Source of the DNA: Burkholderia mayonis
GTDB taxonomy: Bacteria > Pseudomonadota > Gammaproteobacteria > Burkholderiales > Burkholderiaceae
DNA length: 64,000 bases
Assembly: GCF_001523745.2 (NCBI RefSeq)
Contig: NZ_CP013386.1
Coordinates: 1,054,001 to 1,118,000 of the forward strand
Direction of reading: 5' to 3'
This document shows, one piece after another, positions 27,517-37,488 of the stretch; within the stretch, counting starts at the first letter, position 1, and each line of letters starts with the position of its first letter. A program made the position numbers and the translations under genes. The notes below the pieces were generated by a model that saw only the letters and a program-made list of their open reading frames with translations, did not search any database and had not been told where the DNA came from.

Positions 27517-29676
27517 TTACTTCACGCGCATGCCGGGCTTCGCGCCGCTATGCGGCTCGAGGATGTAGAGGCCCGGCTCGGCCTTTTCGTCGGCTGCCGA
27601 CGCGGCGAGCACCATCCCTTCGGACACGCCGAACTTCATCTTGCGCGGCGCTAGGTTCGCGACCATCACCGTCAGCTTGCCGACGAGATCCTCCGGCTGG
27701 TACGCCGACTTGATCCCGGAGAACACGTTGCGGGTCTTCTTCTCGCCGACGTCGAGCGTGAGCCGCAGCAGCTTGTCGGAGCCATCGACGGCTTCGCACG
27801 CGACGATCTTCGCGATGCGCAGATCGATCTTCGCGAAGTCGTCGATCGCGATGATCGGCACTGCGTCGTCGGTGGCGGGCGCGGCTTTCGCATCCTTCAC
27901 GCGCTTCGCATTCTTCGCGCCGTTGCCGCCCGCCGCGCCCGCATCGGCTGCCGCCGCGGCGGCGCCCTGAAGCGAGCCGCGGTTCGCGGCGAGGAGCGCG
28001 TCGAGCTGCTTCGGATCGACGCGGGTCATCAGGTGCTGATACGCGCGGATCGGCTGCTCGGACGACAGCGGCTTGTTCGCGTCGGCCCACGCGAGCGGCG
28101 CGACGCCGAAGAACGCTTCGACGCCCTCCGAGACGCGCGGCAGCACGGGCTTCAGCGCGAGCGACAGCAGGCGGAATGCCTCGAGGCTCACGCTGCAGGT
28201 TTCGTGCAGCGCGGCCGCGTTCGCCGGGTCCTTCGCGAGCTCCCACGGCTTCGCCGTGTCGACGTAGCCGTTGACCTCGTCGGCGAGCTCCATCGTCTGG
28301 CGCAGCGCGCGGCCGTACTCGCGCGCTTCGTAGTGCGCGGCGATCTGCGGGATCGCATCGCGCAGCGCCGCGAGGAGCGGATGGTTCATTGCGCTGTCCT
28401 GCACGCGGCCGTCGAAGCGCTTGATCAGGAAACCCGCCGCGCGGCTCGCGATGTTCACGTACTTGCCGACGAGGTCGCTGTTCACGCGCGCCTGGAAGTC
28501 CTCGAGGTTCAGGTCGATGTCTTCCATCGTCGCGTTGAGCTTCGCGGCGAAGTAGTAGCGCAGCCATTCAGGGTTGAGGCCCGTGTCGATGTAGCTCTGC
28601 GCGGTGATGAAGGTGCCGCGCGACTTCGACATCTTCGCGCCGTCGACCGTCAGAAAGCCGTGCGCGAATACGTTGGTCGGCGTGCGATGGTCCGAGAACT
28701 CGAGCATCGCGGGCCAGAACAGCGTGTGGAAGTACAGGATGTCCTTGCCGATGAAGTGATACTGCTCGGTCGTCGAGTCCTTCTTGATCCACGCGTCGAA
28801 ATCGATGCCGCGCTGCTCGCACAGGTTCTTGAAGCTCGCGTAGTAGCCGACGGGCGCATCGAGCCACACGTAGAAATACTTGCCGGGCGCGCCGGGGATC
28901 TCGAAGCCGAAGTAGGGCGCGTCGCGCGAGATGTCCCAATCGGCGAGCTTCGCCTCGCCCGCGTCGCCGAGCCATTCGCGCATCTTGTTGGTCGCTTCGG
29001 GCTGCGCGAGGCCGCTCACCCATTCGCGCAGGAATGCCTCGCAGCGCGGGTCGGACAGCCGGAAGAAGTAGTGCGTCGACGTCTTGCGCACGGGCGTCGC
29101 GCCCGACACGACCGAGTACGGATTGACGAGATCCGTCGGCTGGTACGTCGTGCCGCACACTTCGCAACTGTCGCCGTACTGGTCTTTCGCGTGGCATTTC
29201 GGGCACTCGCCCTTGATGAAGCGGTCCGGCAGGAACATTTCCTTGACGGGATCGTAAGCCTGCTCGATCTCGCGCTCGGCGATGAAGCCGGCGTTCTTCA
29301 GCGCGAGGTAAATCTTCTCGCTCAGCACGCGGTTTTCGTCGGAGTCCGTCGTATAGAAGTTGTCGAACGAGACCCCGAAGCTGTCGAAGTCGCGCTTGTG
29401 TTCTCGCCACACGCGCTCGATCAACTGCTTCGGCGTCACGCTTTCCTGCTCGGCGCGCAGCATGACGGGCGTGCCGTGCGTGTCGTCCGCGCCGATGTAG
29501 TAGATCTCGTGGCCGTGCATTCGCATCGTCCGCACCCAGACGTCGGTCTGGATGTACTCGACCAGGTGGCCGATGTGAATCTGCCCGTTCGCATAGGGCA
29601 GCGCGGACGTGACGAGGATCTGGCGGCGGCCTTGCGGCGCGCCGGCCTGCACGGAGGTGAGGTCGGATGCGGACAT
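27517..29676 (-). CDS. metG: Methionyl-tRNA synthetase
   Basis: Charges tRNA-Met. ATG 29676 gives 719 residues: [20 protein letters not shown] (HIGH), zinc-knuckle cysteines in [28 protein letters not shown] (KMSKS), and a C-terminal tRNA-binding domain [20 protein letters not shown] joined by an Ala/Lys-rich linker. That C-terminal domain gives the long dimeric form. The frame stays open far upstream but the catalytic fold begins right after the chosen start. The gene ends before a good terminator. Confidence 0.97.
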   Translation of the reverse strand: MSASDLTSVQAGAPQGRRQILVTSALPYANGQIHIGHLVEYIQTDVWVRTMRMHGHEIYYIGADDTHGTPVMLRAEQESVTPKQLIERVWREHKRDFDSFGVSFDNFYTTDSDENRVLSEKIYLALKNAGFIAEREIEQAYDPVKEMFLPDRFIKGECPKCHAKDQYGDSCEVCGTTYQPTDLVNPYSVVSGATPVRKTSTHYFFRLSDPRCEAFLREWVSGLAQPEATNKMREWLGDAGEAKLADWDISRDAPYFGFEIPGAPGKYFYVWLDAPVGYYASFKNLCEQRGIDFDAWIKKDSTTEQYHFIGKDILYFHTLFWPAMLEFSDHRTPTNVFAHGFLTVDGAKMSKSRGTFITAQSYIDTGLNPEWLRYYFAAKLNATMEDIDLNLEDFQARVNSDLVGKYVNIASRAAGFLIKRFDGRVQDSAMNHPLLAALRDAIPQIAAHYEAREYGRALRQTMELADEVNGYVDTAKPWELAKDPANAAALHETCSVSLEAFRLLSLALKPVLPRVSEGVEAFFGVAPLAWADANKPLSSEQPIRAYQHLMTRVDPKQLDALLAANRGSLQGAAAAAADAGAAGGNGAKNAKRVKDAKAAPATDDAVPIIAIDDFAKIDLRIAKIVACEAVDGSDKLLRLTLDVGEKKTRNVFSGIKSAYQPEDLVGKLTVMVANLAPRKMKFGVSEGMVLAASAADEKAEPGLYILEPHSGAKPGMRVK

Positions 29677-30150
29677 AGGGTCTCTGAAGGGACTGCTTGC
29701 GGAAAATCGTAGGGAAGCTGCGATTCTAGCAGGGCGGCCGCCAGCCGAAGTACGGGCGGACGGCGCGCGGTTGCGCCTGTCGAGCGGGGTTGCGATGCGG
29801 CGCTCGCCGGCGCGCGCGCGGCGCGTCACGCGCCGTAATATTTTTGAATTGAAAGCTCTTGGTAAAGCGGCTATGTTTGCGTCGGCTGAGCGATGTGCGG
29901 CGACGGCGGAGCCGGCAGGTCGGATGTTGCGACGCAGAACGGCGTCGCGCGGGCAAAAAAAACCGGGGCGGATGTGGCCCCGGAGCAACAACGACAAGAG
30001 GAGAATGGTGACGCGCCGGCAGCACCGTCACGTACCGTAAAGACAGACTCCGCCGCTCGCAAGAAGTTCGAAATTTTTTTCGAGTTGTTACAAGCGGCCT
30101 CGAAAGCCTTGTCCGGCGGGGCTCGGCACGCCATTCTCCAGCAGTCGGAT
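29677..30150. other. Intergenic region between the OmpA-type gene and metG
   Basis: 474 bases. It contains the terminator of the OmpA-type lipoprotein gene (29955-29983) and, nearer metG, an AT-rich patch around 29838-29878 (TAATATTTTTGAATTGAAAG) that could hold the metG promoter. No coding frame is supported. Confidence 0.55.
29955..29983 (-). terminator. Terminator of the OmpA-type lipoprotein gene
   Basis: Minus strand: CCGGGGC, seven-base loop, GCCCCGG, then eight T. It lies about 170 bases past the stop codon, leaving a long 3' untranslated stretch. Confidence 0.82.
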
Positions 30151-30798
30151 TTACTGCGCCGCTTGCGGAGCGCGCAGGTAGATCTCGACGCGGCGGTTCT
30201 GCGCGCGGCCGGCTTCCGTTGCGTTGTCGGCGATCGGGTTCGATGCGCCCATGCCTTGCGCCGACAGACGGCCACCCGTGACGCCGCGTTGCGACAGCGC
30301 GTTCACGACGCTCTGCGCGCGATTTTGCGACAGCGTCTGGTTGTGCGCCGCCGAGCCCGTGCTGTCGGTGTAGCCGACGACGGATGCGGTGATCTGCGGG
30401 TTCTGGTTCAGCGTCGACGCGAGGTCGTTCAAGAGCGGCGTGAACGCCGGCGTGACCGCGTACTGGTTGGTCGCGAACGTGACCGAGCTCGGCACGTTCA
30501 GCTTGAGCGAGCCGTCCGGCTGCTCGGTGACCTGCGTGCCCGTCTGCTGCGCGGACGGCGCGAGCTTGTTCTTGATCGCTTGCCAGTTGTAGCCCGTCAC
30601 GCCGCCGACGAGTGCGCCGACGCCGGCGCCGATCGCCGCGCCCTTGCCGCCGCCAGCCAGCGCGCCGATGCCTGCGCCGAGCGCGGCGCCCGTGCCCGTG
30701 CCGACTGCCGTGTTGGTTCCTTGCGGGGTCGCGCAACCCGCCAGCAGGGCGCCGGCGAGAGCGAAAACGGACAAGCGCGTCGCGATTTTGGTATTCAT
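30151..30798 (-). CDS. OmpA family outer-membrane lipoprotein
   Basis: A 215-residue lipoprotein with a lipobox at SVFALAGALLAGCATPQGTN, a glycine-zipper segment (GTGTGAALGAGIGALAGGGK, then GAAIGAGVGALVGG) and a C-terminal OmpA-type peptidoglycan-binding domain (TASVVGYTDSTGS; NPIADNATEAGRAQNRRVEI). Such proteins tie the outer membrane to the cell wall. AGAGGAAA precedes ATG 30798. It is divergent from apbC. Confidence 0.92.
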   Translation of the reverse strand: MNTKIATRLSVFALAGALLAGCATPQGTNTAVGTGTGAALGAGIGALAGGGKGAAIGAGVGALVGGVTGYNWQAIKNKLAPSAQQTGTQVTEQPDGSLKLNVPSSVTFATNQYAVTPAFTPLLNDLASTLNQNPQITASVVGYTDSTGSAAHNQTLSQNRAQSVVNALSQRGVTGGRLSAQGMGASNPIADNATEAGRAQNRRVEIYLRAPQAAQ

Positions 30799-31169
30799 CT
30801 TGGTTTCCTCTCTTGAGTGACTCGACAAGAACAAAAAAGAACTGCTCTTTCGGCGGGGGGACCCGCGCGCCGGCGTGCGGACGCGCGAGCGCCTCGATCC
30901 GTCCGGCACCCGGCCGCGGAGCCTGCCGCCGATGCGACAAGCCCCGTTTGCCAGGATGGCTGTTCGGACCAAGCGCGCCCCAGCCTCTACAATATAGGCG
31001 GTATGGCCCCGATGTGGCCCCGAAGCGCGCCGCCCGCGAAGATTGCGCCGCAAGTCGGCTTTACGCAATGGCGTGCAATAAATTCTTTCACTTTTCTCGC
31101 TTTTCGCCCGGATATTTGAAGATTATTGACCTTATGGGCGATTTTGAGCGACGTTCCCACGGAGTTTCG
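30799..31169. other. Divergent promoter region between the OmpA-type gene and apbC
   Basis: 371 bases. A TACAAT at 30988-30993 and an AT-rich stretch at about 31075-31135 are candidate -10 elements for apbC, but neither has a clear -35 partner. The stretch before the OmpA-type gene holds TTTTTTGTTCTTG on the minus strand. No coding frame is supported. Confidence 0.5.
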
Positions 31170-32258
31170 ATGAGTATCGACAGGGCGCTCGTCGACGCCG
31201 CACTCGCGGCAGTCGTCGACCCGAACACCGGCCGCCCGTACGCGGCGCACCGCGGCATTCGCAACGTGACGATCGACGGCGACGCCGTTTCGGCCGACGT
31301 CGTGCTCGGCTATCCGGCGAGGAGCCAGTTCGTCGACGCGCGCGCGCGCGTCGACGCGGCGCTCGCCGCGGTGCCGGGCGTGCGCGAGGCGCGCGTCGAG
31401 GTGTCGCAGGAGATCGCCGCGCATGCGGTGCAGCGCGGCGTGCAGCTGCTGCCGAACGTGAAGAACATCGTCGCGGTCGCATCGGGCAAGGGCGGCGTCG
31501 GCAAGAGCACGACGGCCGTGAATCTCGCGCTCGCGCTCGCGGCCGAAGGCGCGTCGGTCGGCATCCTCGACGCCGACATCTACGGCCCGTCGCTGCCGAC
31601 GATGCTCGGCATCCACGACCGGCCGGAGTCGCCCGACAACAAGTCGATGAATCCGCTCGTCGGCCACGGTTTGCAGGCGAACTCGATCGGCTTTTTGGTC
31701 GGCGAGGACAATCCGATGGTGTGGCGCGGCCCGATGGCGACGTCGGCGCTCGAGCAGCTGCTGCGTCAGACCAACTGGCACGCGCTCGACTATCTGATCG
31801 TCGACATGCCGCCCGGCACGGGCGACATCCAACTGACGCTCGCGCAGCGCGTGCCGGTGACGGGCGCCGTGATCGTCACGACACCGCAGGACATCGCGCT
31901 CCTCGACGCGAAGAAGGGGCTCAAGATGTTCGAGAAGGTGAACATCCCGATTCTCGGCATCGTCGAGAACATGAGCATCCACGTGTGCTCGAACTGCGGG
32001 CACGAGGAGCACATCTTCGGCGCGGGCGGCGCCGAGCGGATGGCGAAGGAGTACGGCGTGACCGTGCTCGGCAGCCTGCCGCTCGACATCCGGATTCGCG
32101 AGCAGGCGGACAGCGGCGCGCCGACCGTCGCCGCGGACCCGGGCGGCAAGCTCGCCGAGCGCTACCGCGCGATCGCGCGGGGCGTCGCGATCGCGATCGC
32201 CGAGCGTGCGAGGGACATGTCGTCGAAGTTTCCGACGATCGTTGTTCAAAATACGTAA
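31170..32258 (+). CDS. apbC: Iron-sulfur cluster carrier ATPase ApbC/Mrp
   Basis: P-loop ATPase that carries Fe-S clusters to target proteins. The product is 362 residues from ATG 31170 (GGAG nine bases up). It has an N-terminal DUF59/MIP18-like domain (IRNVTIDGDAVSADVVLGYP), the Mrp Walker A VASGKGGVGKSTTAVN, LDADIYGPSLPTMLG, MPPGTGDIQLTL and the cluster-binding CxxC in HVCSNCGHEEHIFG. Open frame upstream of the chosen start is not coding. Confidence 0.95.
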   Translation: MSIDRALVDAALAAVVDPNTGRPYAAHRGIRNVTIDGDAVSADVVLGYPARSQFVDARARVDAALAAVPGVREARVEVSQEIAAHAVQRGVQLLPNVKNIVAVASGKGGVGKSTTAVNLALALAAEGASVGILDADIYGPSLPTMLGIHDRPESPDNKSMNPLVGHGLQANSIGFLVGEDNPMVWRGPMATSALEQLLRQTNWHALDYLIVDMPPGTGDIQLTLAQRVPVTGAVIVTTPQDIALLDAKKGLKMFEKVNIPILGIVENMSIHVCSNCGHEEHIFGAGGAERMAKEYGVTVLGSLPLDIRIREQADSGAPTVAADPGGKLAERYRAIARGVAIAIAERARDMSSKFPTIVVQNT

Positions 32259-32287
32259 AATCCCCGTCAGGGCCGCGTCGGACGGTG

Positions 32288-32315
32288 TTTGCGGCGCGGC
32301 GAGTCACGGTATCAT
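32288..32315 (+). promoter_or_regulatory. Candidate promoter of the SodC-like gene
   Basis: TTTGCG and TATCAT are spaced by 16 bases, 75 bases before the start codon. The -35 is a weak match; assignment is tentative. Confidence 0.35.
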
Positions 32316-32389
32316 GACGACTTTCCCGAAGGTCCCTTTACCGGCCCGGCGGGCGCTCGTCCGAGCGTTCCGCCCGGCATGAGGATCGC

Positions 32390-32929
32390 ATGAAACGACG
32401 ACTCGACGGCGTGCCGGGCTGGTTCGCGCGCCATGCGCCGCTTGTCCTGGCCGCCATCGGCCTCCTGGCCGGCTGCACCACGTTTGCATCGCAACACGAA
32501 AAGCGCGCTGACGCGCTGCTCCAGCCGACGGTCGGCAGCCAGGCGCGCGGTACGGTGACGCTTGCCGAACGTCCGGACGGCGTGCAGGTCACGTACAACT
32601 TCGCGGGCCTGCCGCCCAACAGCGATCACGCGCTGCAGGTCCACGAGCGCGGCGACTGCAACGCCGCCGACGGCTCGAGCGCGGGTGCCGTGTTCGCGCC
32701 CGCGGCGGACCGCCTGCGCGCGGGCGCGCGCGTCGGCGGCGATCTCGGCAACATCCACGCGGATGCGAACGGCGTCGCGGCGGGCTTCATCGTCGCGCCC
32801 GACGTCGCGCTCGACGGCGTGCGCTCGGTGCTCGGCCGCTCGGTGCTCGTCCACCGCGACCCGAGCGATCCGGCGTTCCCGCAGCACGGCGCGGGGCCTG
32901 CGCTCGCGTGCGGCGTCGTGCGGCAATGA
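32390..32929 (+). CDS. SodC-like lipoprotein lacking most metal ligands
   Basis: A 179-residue lipoprotein (lipobox ending LLAGC at residue 28; ATG 32390 after GAGGATCG). The body has the Cu,Zn superoxide dismutase fold pattern: GTVTLAERPDGVQVTYNFAG, GDCNAADGSSAGAVFAP, GGDLGNIHADANGVA, VLGRSVLVHRDPSDPA and the Cys of ACGVV that pairs with that of GDC. However the usual HVH copper motif reads LQVHERGDC, the bridging His of GGHFNP reads GAVFAP, and the His of RHVGDLGN reads ARVGGDLGN. One copper His (VHE), the late His (LVH) and the zinc Asp remain. Normal dismutase activity is unlikely; a structural or binding role is possible. Confidence 0.85.
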   Translation: MKRRLDGVPGWFARHAPLVLAAIGLLAGCTTFASQHEKRADALLQPTVGSQARGTVTLAERPDGVQVTYNFAGLPPNSDHALQVHERGDCNAADGSSAGAVFAPAADRLRAGARVGGDLGNIHADANGVAAGFIVAPDVALDGVRSVLGRSVLVHRDPSDPAFPQHGAGPALACGVVRQ

Positions 32930-33033
32930 CGCGGGCCGGTCCGTTCCCGATCGCGTAAAATGTGCGCCTTTCATGGCCGCCGGACCGTTCGGCGGCATCC
33001 ATCCAGACACGCAGCGTTTTCCGGCGCCTTTTT

Positions 33034-33603
33034 ATGAGCATCAAGTCCGACAAGTGGATCCGGCGCATGGCCGAAGAGCACAAGATGATCGAGCCGTTCG
33101 TGCCCGATCAGGTTCGCACCGCCGAAGACGGCCGCAAGATCGTCAGCTACGGCACGTCGAGCTACGGCTACGACATTCGCTGCGCGGACGAATTCAAGAT
33201 CTTCACGAACATCAATTCGACGATCGTCGATCCGAAGAACTTCGACGAAGGCTCGTTCGTCGATTTCAAGGGCGATGTGTGCATCATCCCGCCGAACTCG
33301 TTCGCGCTCGCGCGCACCGTCGAGTACTTCCGCATTCCGCGCACCGTGCTGACCGTGTGCCTCGGCAAGTCGACGTACGCGCGCTGCGGGATCATCGTCA
33401 ACGTGACGCCGTTCGAGCCCGAATGGGAAGGCTACGTGACGCTCGAATTCTCGAACACCACGCCGCTGCCCGCGAAGATCTACGCGAACGAAGGCGTCGC
33501 CCAGGTCCTCTTCTTCGAGAGCGACGAGGTGTGCGACGTGTCGTACGCGGATCGCGGCGGCAAGTACCAGGGACAGCGCGGTGTCACGCTGCCGAAAACC
33601 TGA
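33034..33603 (+). CDS. dcd: dCTP deaminase
   Basis: Deaminates dCTP to dUTP for thymidylate synthesis. The product is 189 residues, the family length, starting [20 protein letters not shown], with [40 protein letters not shown] and the catalytic-Glu segment [23 protein letters not shown] 33034 is chosen from homologue starts; the frame is open about 70 bases further up. Confidence 0.96.
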   Translation: MSIKSDKWIRRMAEEHKMIEPFVPDQVRTAEDGRKIVSYGTSSYGYDIRCADEFKIFTNINSTIVDPKNFDEGSFVDFKGDVCIIPPNSFALARTVEYFRIPRTVLTVCLGKSTYARCGIIVNVTPFEPEWEGYVTLEFSNTTPLPAKIYANEGVAQVLFFESDEVCDVSYADRGGKYQGQRGVTLPKT

Positions 33604-33688
33604 TCTGGTTGCATATCGGAACACCGACCAGTTTCCGGGTGACCGCTGCGCGTCTCGCGCCGCGGTCGTTCTTTTTGGAGAATCGCCC

Positions 33689-35968
33689 ATGAAGTTTCGT
33701 TTTCCCGTCGTCATCATCGACGAAGATTTCCGCTCCGAGAACATCTCGGGCTCCGGCATCCGGGCGCTTGCCGAAGCGATCGAGAAGGAGGGCGTCGAAG
33801 TCCTCGGCTTGACGAGCTACGGCGATCTGACGTCGTTCGCGCAGCAGTCGAGCCGCGCGTCGTGCTTCATCCTGTCGATCGACGACGACGAACTCATGCT
33901 CGGCGAAACCGGCCCGGACGGCGAACTGCCCGAACTCGCGACCGCGATCATCGAACTGCGCGCGTTCGTCACCGAAGTGCGCCGCCGCAACGCGGACATC
34001 CCGATCTTCCTGTACGGCGAGACGCGCACGTCGCGCCACCTGCCGAACGATATCCTGCGCGAGCTGCACGGCTTCATCCACATGTTCGAGGACACGCCGG
34101 AGTTCGTCGCGCGCCACATCATCCGCGAAGCGAAGGTCTACCTCGATTCGCTCGCGCCGCCGTTCTTCAAGGAGCTCGTCAAGTACGCGGACGAAGGCTC
34201 GTATTCGTGGCACTGCCCGGGCCACTCGGGCGGCGTCGCGTTCCTGAAGAACCCGCTCGGCCAGATGTTTCACCAGTTCTTCGGCGAGAACATGCTGCGT
34301 GCGGACGTCTGCAACGCGGTCGACGAGCTCGGCCAGCTGCTCGACCATACGGGCCCCGTGGCCGCATCCGAGCGCAACGCCGCGCGGATCTTCAGCGCCG
34401 ATCACCTGTTCTTCGTGACGAACGGCACGTCGACGTCTAACAAGATCGTCTGGCACGCGACCGTCGCGCCGGGCGACATCGTGCTCGTCGACCGCAACTG
34501 CCACAAGTCGATCCTGCACGCGATCACGATGACGCACGCGATCCCCGTGTTCCTCACGCCGACGCGCAATCACTTCGGCATCATCGGGCCGATCCCGCGC
34601 GACGAGTTCAAGCCGGAGAACATCCGCAAGAAGATCGAGGCGAATCCGTTCGCGCGCGAGGCGCTGAAGAAGAACCCGAACCTGAAGCCGCGGATCCTGA
34701 CGATCACGCAGAGCACGTACGACGGCGTCGTCTACAACGTCGAGCAGATCAAGGACTTGCTCGGCGATTTGCTCGACACGCTGCACTTCGACGAGGCGTG
34801 GCTGCCGCACGCGGAGTTCCATCCGTTCTACCAGGACATGCACGCGATCGGCGCGGGCCGGCCGCGCACCGGCGCGCTCGTGTTCGCAACGCACTCGACG
34901 CACAAGCTGCTCGCGGGCATCTCGCAGGCTTCGCAGATCGTCGTGCAGGATTCGGAGAACCGCACGTTCGACCGCCATCGCTTTAACGAGGCGTACCTGA
35001 TGCACACGTCGACGAGCCCGCAGTACGCGATCATCGCGTCGTGCGACGTCGCGGCCGCGATGATGGAGCCGCCGGGCGGCACCGCGCTCGTCGAGGAATC
35101 GATCGCCGAGGCGATCGACTTCCGCCGCGCGATGCGCAAGGTCGACGCCGAGTACGGCGACGACTGGTTCTTCAGCGTATGGGGCCCGGACAACCTGTCG
35201 GACGAAGGCATCGGCTCGCGCGCGGACTGGCTGCTGAAGCCGAACGACCGCTGGCACGGCTTCGGCCCGCTCGCGGAAGGCTTCAACATGCTCGATCCGA
35301 TCAAGGCGACGATCATCACGCCGGGGCTCGACGTCGACGGCGAGTTCGGCGAGACCGGCATTCCGGCCGCGATCGTCACGAAGTACCTGGCCGAGCACGG
35401 GATCATCGTCGAGAAGACGGGCCTGTATTCGTTCTTCATCATGTTCACGATCGGCATCACGAAGGGCCGCTGGAACTCGATGGTCACCGAGCTGCAGCAG
35501 TTCAAGGATGACTACGACAACAACCAGCCGCTCTGGCGCGTGCTGCCGGAGTTCGTCGCGCAGTTCCCGATCTACGAGCGCGTCGGCTTGCGCGACCTGT
35601 GCACGCAGATCCACGACGTGTATCGCGCGAACGACATCGCGCGTCTCACGACCGAGATGTACCTGTCGAACATGGAGCCGGCGATGAAGCCGTCCGACGC
35701 GTTCGCGAAGCTCGCGCACCGCGAGATCGACCGCGTGCCGCTCGACGAGCTCGAAGGCCGTGTGACGAGCATCCTGCTGACGCCGTATCCGCCGGGCATT
35801 CCGCTGCTGATCCCGGGCGAGCGCTTCAACAAGACGATCGTCAACTACCTGCGGTTCGCGCGCGATTTCAACGAGCGCTTCCCGGGCTTCCATACGGACA
35901 TCCACGGTCTCGTCGCGGAAGAGATGAACGGCCGCACCGAGTACTACGTCGACTGCGTGCGCGGCTGA
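33689..35968 (+). CDS. Basic amino-acid (lysine/arginine/ornithine) decarboxylase, fold III PLP enzyme
   Basis: Cytoplasmic PLP decarboxylase of the AdiA/CadA/SpeC class, 759 residues. The N-terminal wing domain (FPVVIIDEDFRSENISGSGI) resembles a response-regulator receiver; the core has CPGHSGGVAFLKNPLGQMFH, FVTNGTSTSNKIVWHAT, HFDEAWLPHAEFHPFY and the PLP Lys in FATHSTHKLLAGISQ. A C-terminal domain completes the family length. TTTTTGGAG precedes ATG 33689. Substrate cannot be read from sequence alone; arginine is a common annotation. Such enzymes raise internal pH or make polyamines. An LprI-like gene begins two bases after the stop. Confidence 0.93.
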   Translation: MKFRFPVVIIDEDFRSENISGSGIRALAEAIEKEGVEVLGLTSYGDLTSFAQQSSRASCFILSIDDDELMLGETGPDGELPELATAIIELRAFVTEVRRRNADIPIFLYGETRTSRHLPNDILRELHGFIHMFEDTPEFVARHIIREAKVYLDSLAPPFFKELVKYADEGSYSWHCPGHSGGVAFLKNPLGQMFHQFFGENMLRADVCNAVDELGQLLDHTGPVAASERNAARIFSADHLFFVTNGTSTSNKIVWHATVAPGDIVLVDRNCHKSILHAITMTHAIPVFLTPTRNHFGIIGPIPRDEFKPENIRKKIEANPFAREALKKNPNLKPRILTITQSTYDGVVYNVEQIKDLLGDLLDTLHFDEAWLPHAEFHPFYQDMHAIGAGRPRTGALVFATHSTHKLLAGISQASQIVVQDSENRTFDRHRFNEAYLMHTSTSPQYAIIASCDVAAAMMEPPGGTALVEESIAEAIDFRRAMRKVDAEYGDDWFFSVWGPDNLSDEGIGSRADWLLKPNDRWHGFGPLAEGFNMLDPIKATIITPGLDVDGEFGETGIPAAIVTKYLAEHGIIVEKTGLYSFFIMFTIGITKGRWNSMVTELQQFKDDYDNNQPLWRVLPEFVAQFPIYERVGLRDLCTQIHDVYRANDIARLTTEMYLSNMEPAMKPSDAFAKLAHREIDRVPLDELEGRVTSILLTPYPPGIPLLIPGERFNKTIVNYLRFARDFNERFPGFHTDIHGLVAEEMNGRTEYYVDCVRG

Positions 35969-35970
35969 CG

Positions 35971-36681
35971 ATGATCGAAGTCCGGAAGACGCTCGTGCGC
36001 TTCGCCGCCGTCGCGCTGGCCGCCTGGCTGGCGGCGGGCGCGGCGCATGCCGAGGTCGCGGCGGCCGATCCGATCGACGTCGCGATGCGCCAGTGTCTCG
36101 CGCGGCGCGACCGCTCGTCGACCGTCGGCCAGATCCAGTGCATGGACGAGGCGCGGCAGCAGTGGCTCGCTGAAGTCGACGCCGCGTACCAGCGGTTGCA
36201 GAAGGCGGCGCCCGCCGATGCGCGGCGCGGCTGGCAGGAGAGCCAGCGCCGCTGGCTCGCGTGGCGCAAGGACGAAGCGCATCTGGTGCGCGCGGTCTAC
36301 GAGACGACGCAGGGGACGATGTACGCGATGGCGAGCGCCGACATGCGGTTGCAGCCGGTGCGCGATCGTGCGCGCGCACTGCGCGGCGTGGCCGACCGCT
36401 ATGCGCAGCCGGGCGGCGGCAAGGGCGCGGTGCATCGCGTGCGGCCTTGCATGCGCGATGCGGCGTGCGAGCACGCACTCTTCGACATGAACCGCTATTA
36501 CGCGAAATTGCAGTCGCGGATGCCCGCGGCTTCGCTGCCGGCGCTCGTGCAGGCGCAGCGCGAGTGGGCGGCGTTTCGCGACGCGATGACGCCGCTCATC
36601 AGCGAGGATGAACGGGTCGATCTGATCGGTGCGCGCGTCGCGATGCTCAAGCGGTTCTCGGAGACGGTCAACAATCGTTGA
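35971..36681 (+). CDS. LprI-like (DUF1311) secreted protein
   Basis: A 236-residue exported protein with signal peptide (FAAVALAAWLAAGAAHA) and two DUF1311/LprI-type units: CLARRDRSSTVGQIQCMDEA with WQESQRRWLAWRKDEA, and CMRDAACEHALFDMNRYYAK with LVQAQREWAAFRDAM. Paired cysteines fit disulfides in the periplasm. Some members (M. tuberculosis LprI) inhibit lysozyme. It starts two bases after the decarboxylase stop, indicating one transcript. No lipobox. Function here is inferred only from family. Confidence 0.85.
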   Translation: MIEVRKTLVRFAAVALAAWLAAGAAHAEVAAADPIDVAMRQCLARRDRSSTVGQIQCMDEARQQWLAEVDAAYQRLQKAAPADARRGWQESQRRWLAWRKDEAHLVRAVYETTQGTMYAMASADMRLQPVRDRARALRGVADRYAQPGGGKGAVHRVRPCMRDAACEHALFDMNRYYAKLQSRMPAASLPALVQAQREWAAFRDAMTPLISEDERVDLIGARVAMLKRFSETVNNR

Positions 36682-36720
36682 GCGCCGTGCGGGCGCTTTG
36701 CGCGCCGGTGCTCATGTCTT

Positions 36721-36764
36721 GCGCGGGCGGCATCGATTTTCCTCGGATGCCGCCCGCGCGTTCT
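36721..36764. terminator. Hairpin terminator between convergent LprI-like and HAD genes
   Basis: GCGCGGGCGGCATC (36721-36734) pairs perfectly with GATGCCGCCCGCGC (36746-36759) around an 11-base loop. The T-run after it on + is short (GTTCTTGC). Confidence 0.7.
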
Positions 36765-36813
36765 TGCGATTGTCTTCGAACGCCCGTACTCGTGCGGCGG
36801 GCGCCGCGCCGAC

Positions 36814-37488
36814 TCACGCGAGCTGTGCGGCGCGCGGCCCGAACCACGCCGGCACGAGTGCGACCGCGTCGTCGAGCGAAGCGAGCACACGCAGGCTCAG
36901 CGCGACGATCTCGGGCGTCGGCGCCTTCAGGTCAGGCACGGTGACGACGGATGCGCCCGCGCGCGTCGCGGCGAGTGCGCCGAAATCGCTGTCCTCGAAC
37001 GCGACGCACGCGTGCGCCGGCAAGTTCAGCCGCTCGGCCGCGAGCCGGTAGACGGCCGGATCGGGCTTGCCGCGTTCCACTTCGTCGCCGCCCGCGATCG
37101 CGGCGAAAAATTCCAGTACGCCGACCGCGTGAAGCCGCGTGCGAATCACGTCGCGCGCGGACGACGACGCGACCGCGCACGGAATGCCGGCACGGGCGAG
37201 CGTGCTCAGCAGCGCATGCGCGCCTGTCTTCAGCGGAAATTTCGGATGGGGCAGCGGCGCGGCGAGCTGCTCGCGCACCTGCGCGGACACCGAGCGGAAC
37301 GCGTCGTCGCCGAGCAGTCCGGCGAGAACCGTCTGGCCTTCCCGAAACGAGCGGCCGACGATCTGCAGGTAATCGGCGGAGGACAGCGCGACGCCGTGAG
37401 CGCGCGCAACGTCGATCCACGTGTTCATGATGGTCCGCTCGGAGTCGACGAGCAGGCCGTCCATATCGAAGATTGCCGCTGAGAACAT
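36814..37488 (-). CDS. HAD-superfamily phosphatase (subfamily IA)
   Basis: A 224-residue HAD hydrolase: FDMDGLLVDSERTIMNTW (nucleophile Asp), CAVASSSARDVIRTRLHAVG (motif II Ser/Thr region), and GKPDPAVYRLAAERLNLPAH with CVAFEDSDFGALAATRAG (motifs III and IV). The pattern is that of beta-phosphoglucomutase or YniC-type sugar phosphatases. Substrate unknown. It is downstream of argH on the same strand, but a terminator separates them. Confidence 0.9.
   Translation of the reverse strand: MFSAAIFDMDGLLVDSERTIMNTWIDVARAHGVALSSADYLQIVGRSFREGQTVLAGLLGDDAFRSVSAQVREQLAAPLPHPKFPLKTGAHALLSTLARAGIPCAVASSSARDVIRTRLHAVGVLEFFAAIAGGDEVERGKPDPAVYRLAAERLNLPAHACVAFEDSDFGALAATRAGASVVTVPDLKAPTPEIVALSLRVLASLDDAVALVPAWFGPRAAQLA

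Noticed and set aside
33584..36478. 964-codon minus-strand frame over the decarboxylase
   Set aside because: Third-position GC shadow with biased Arg/Val/Asp content; the + strand gene has complete family motifs.
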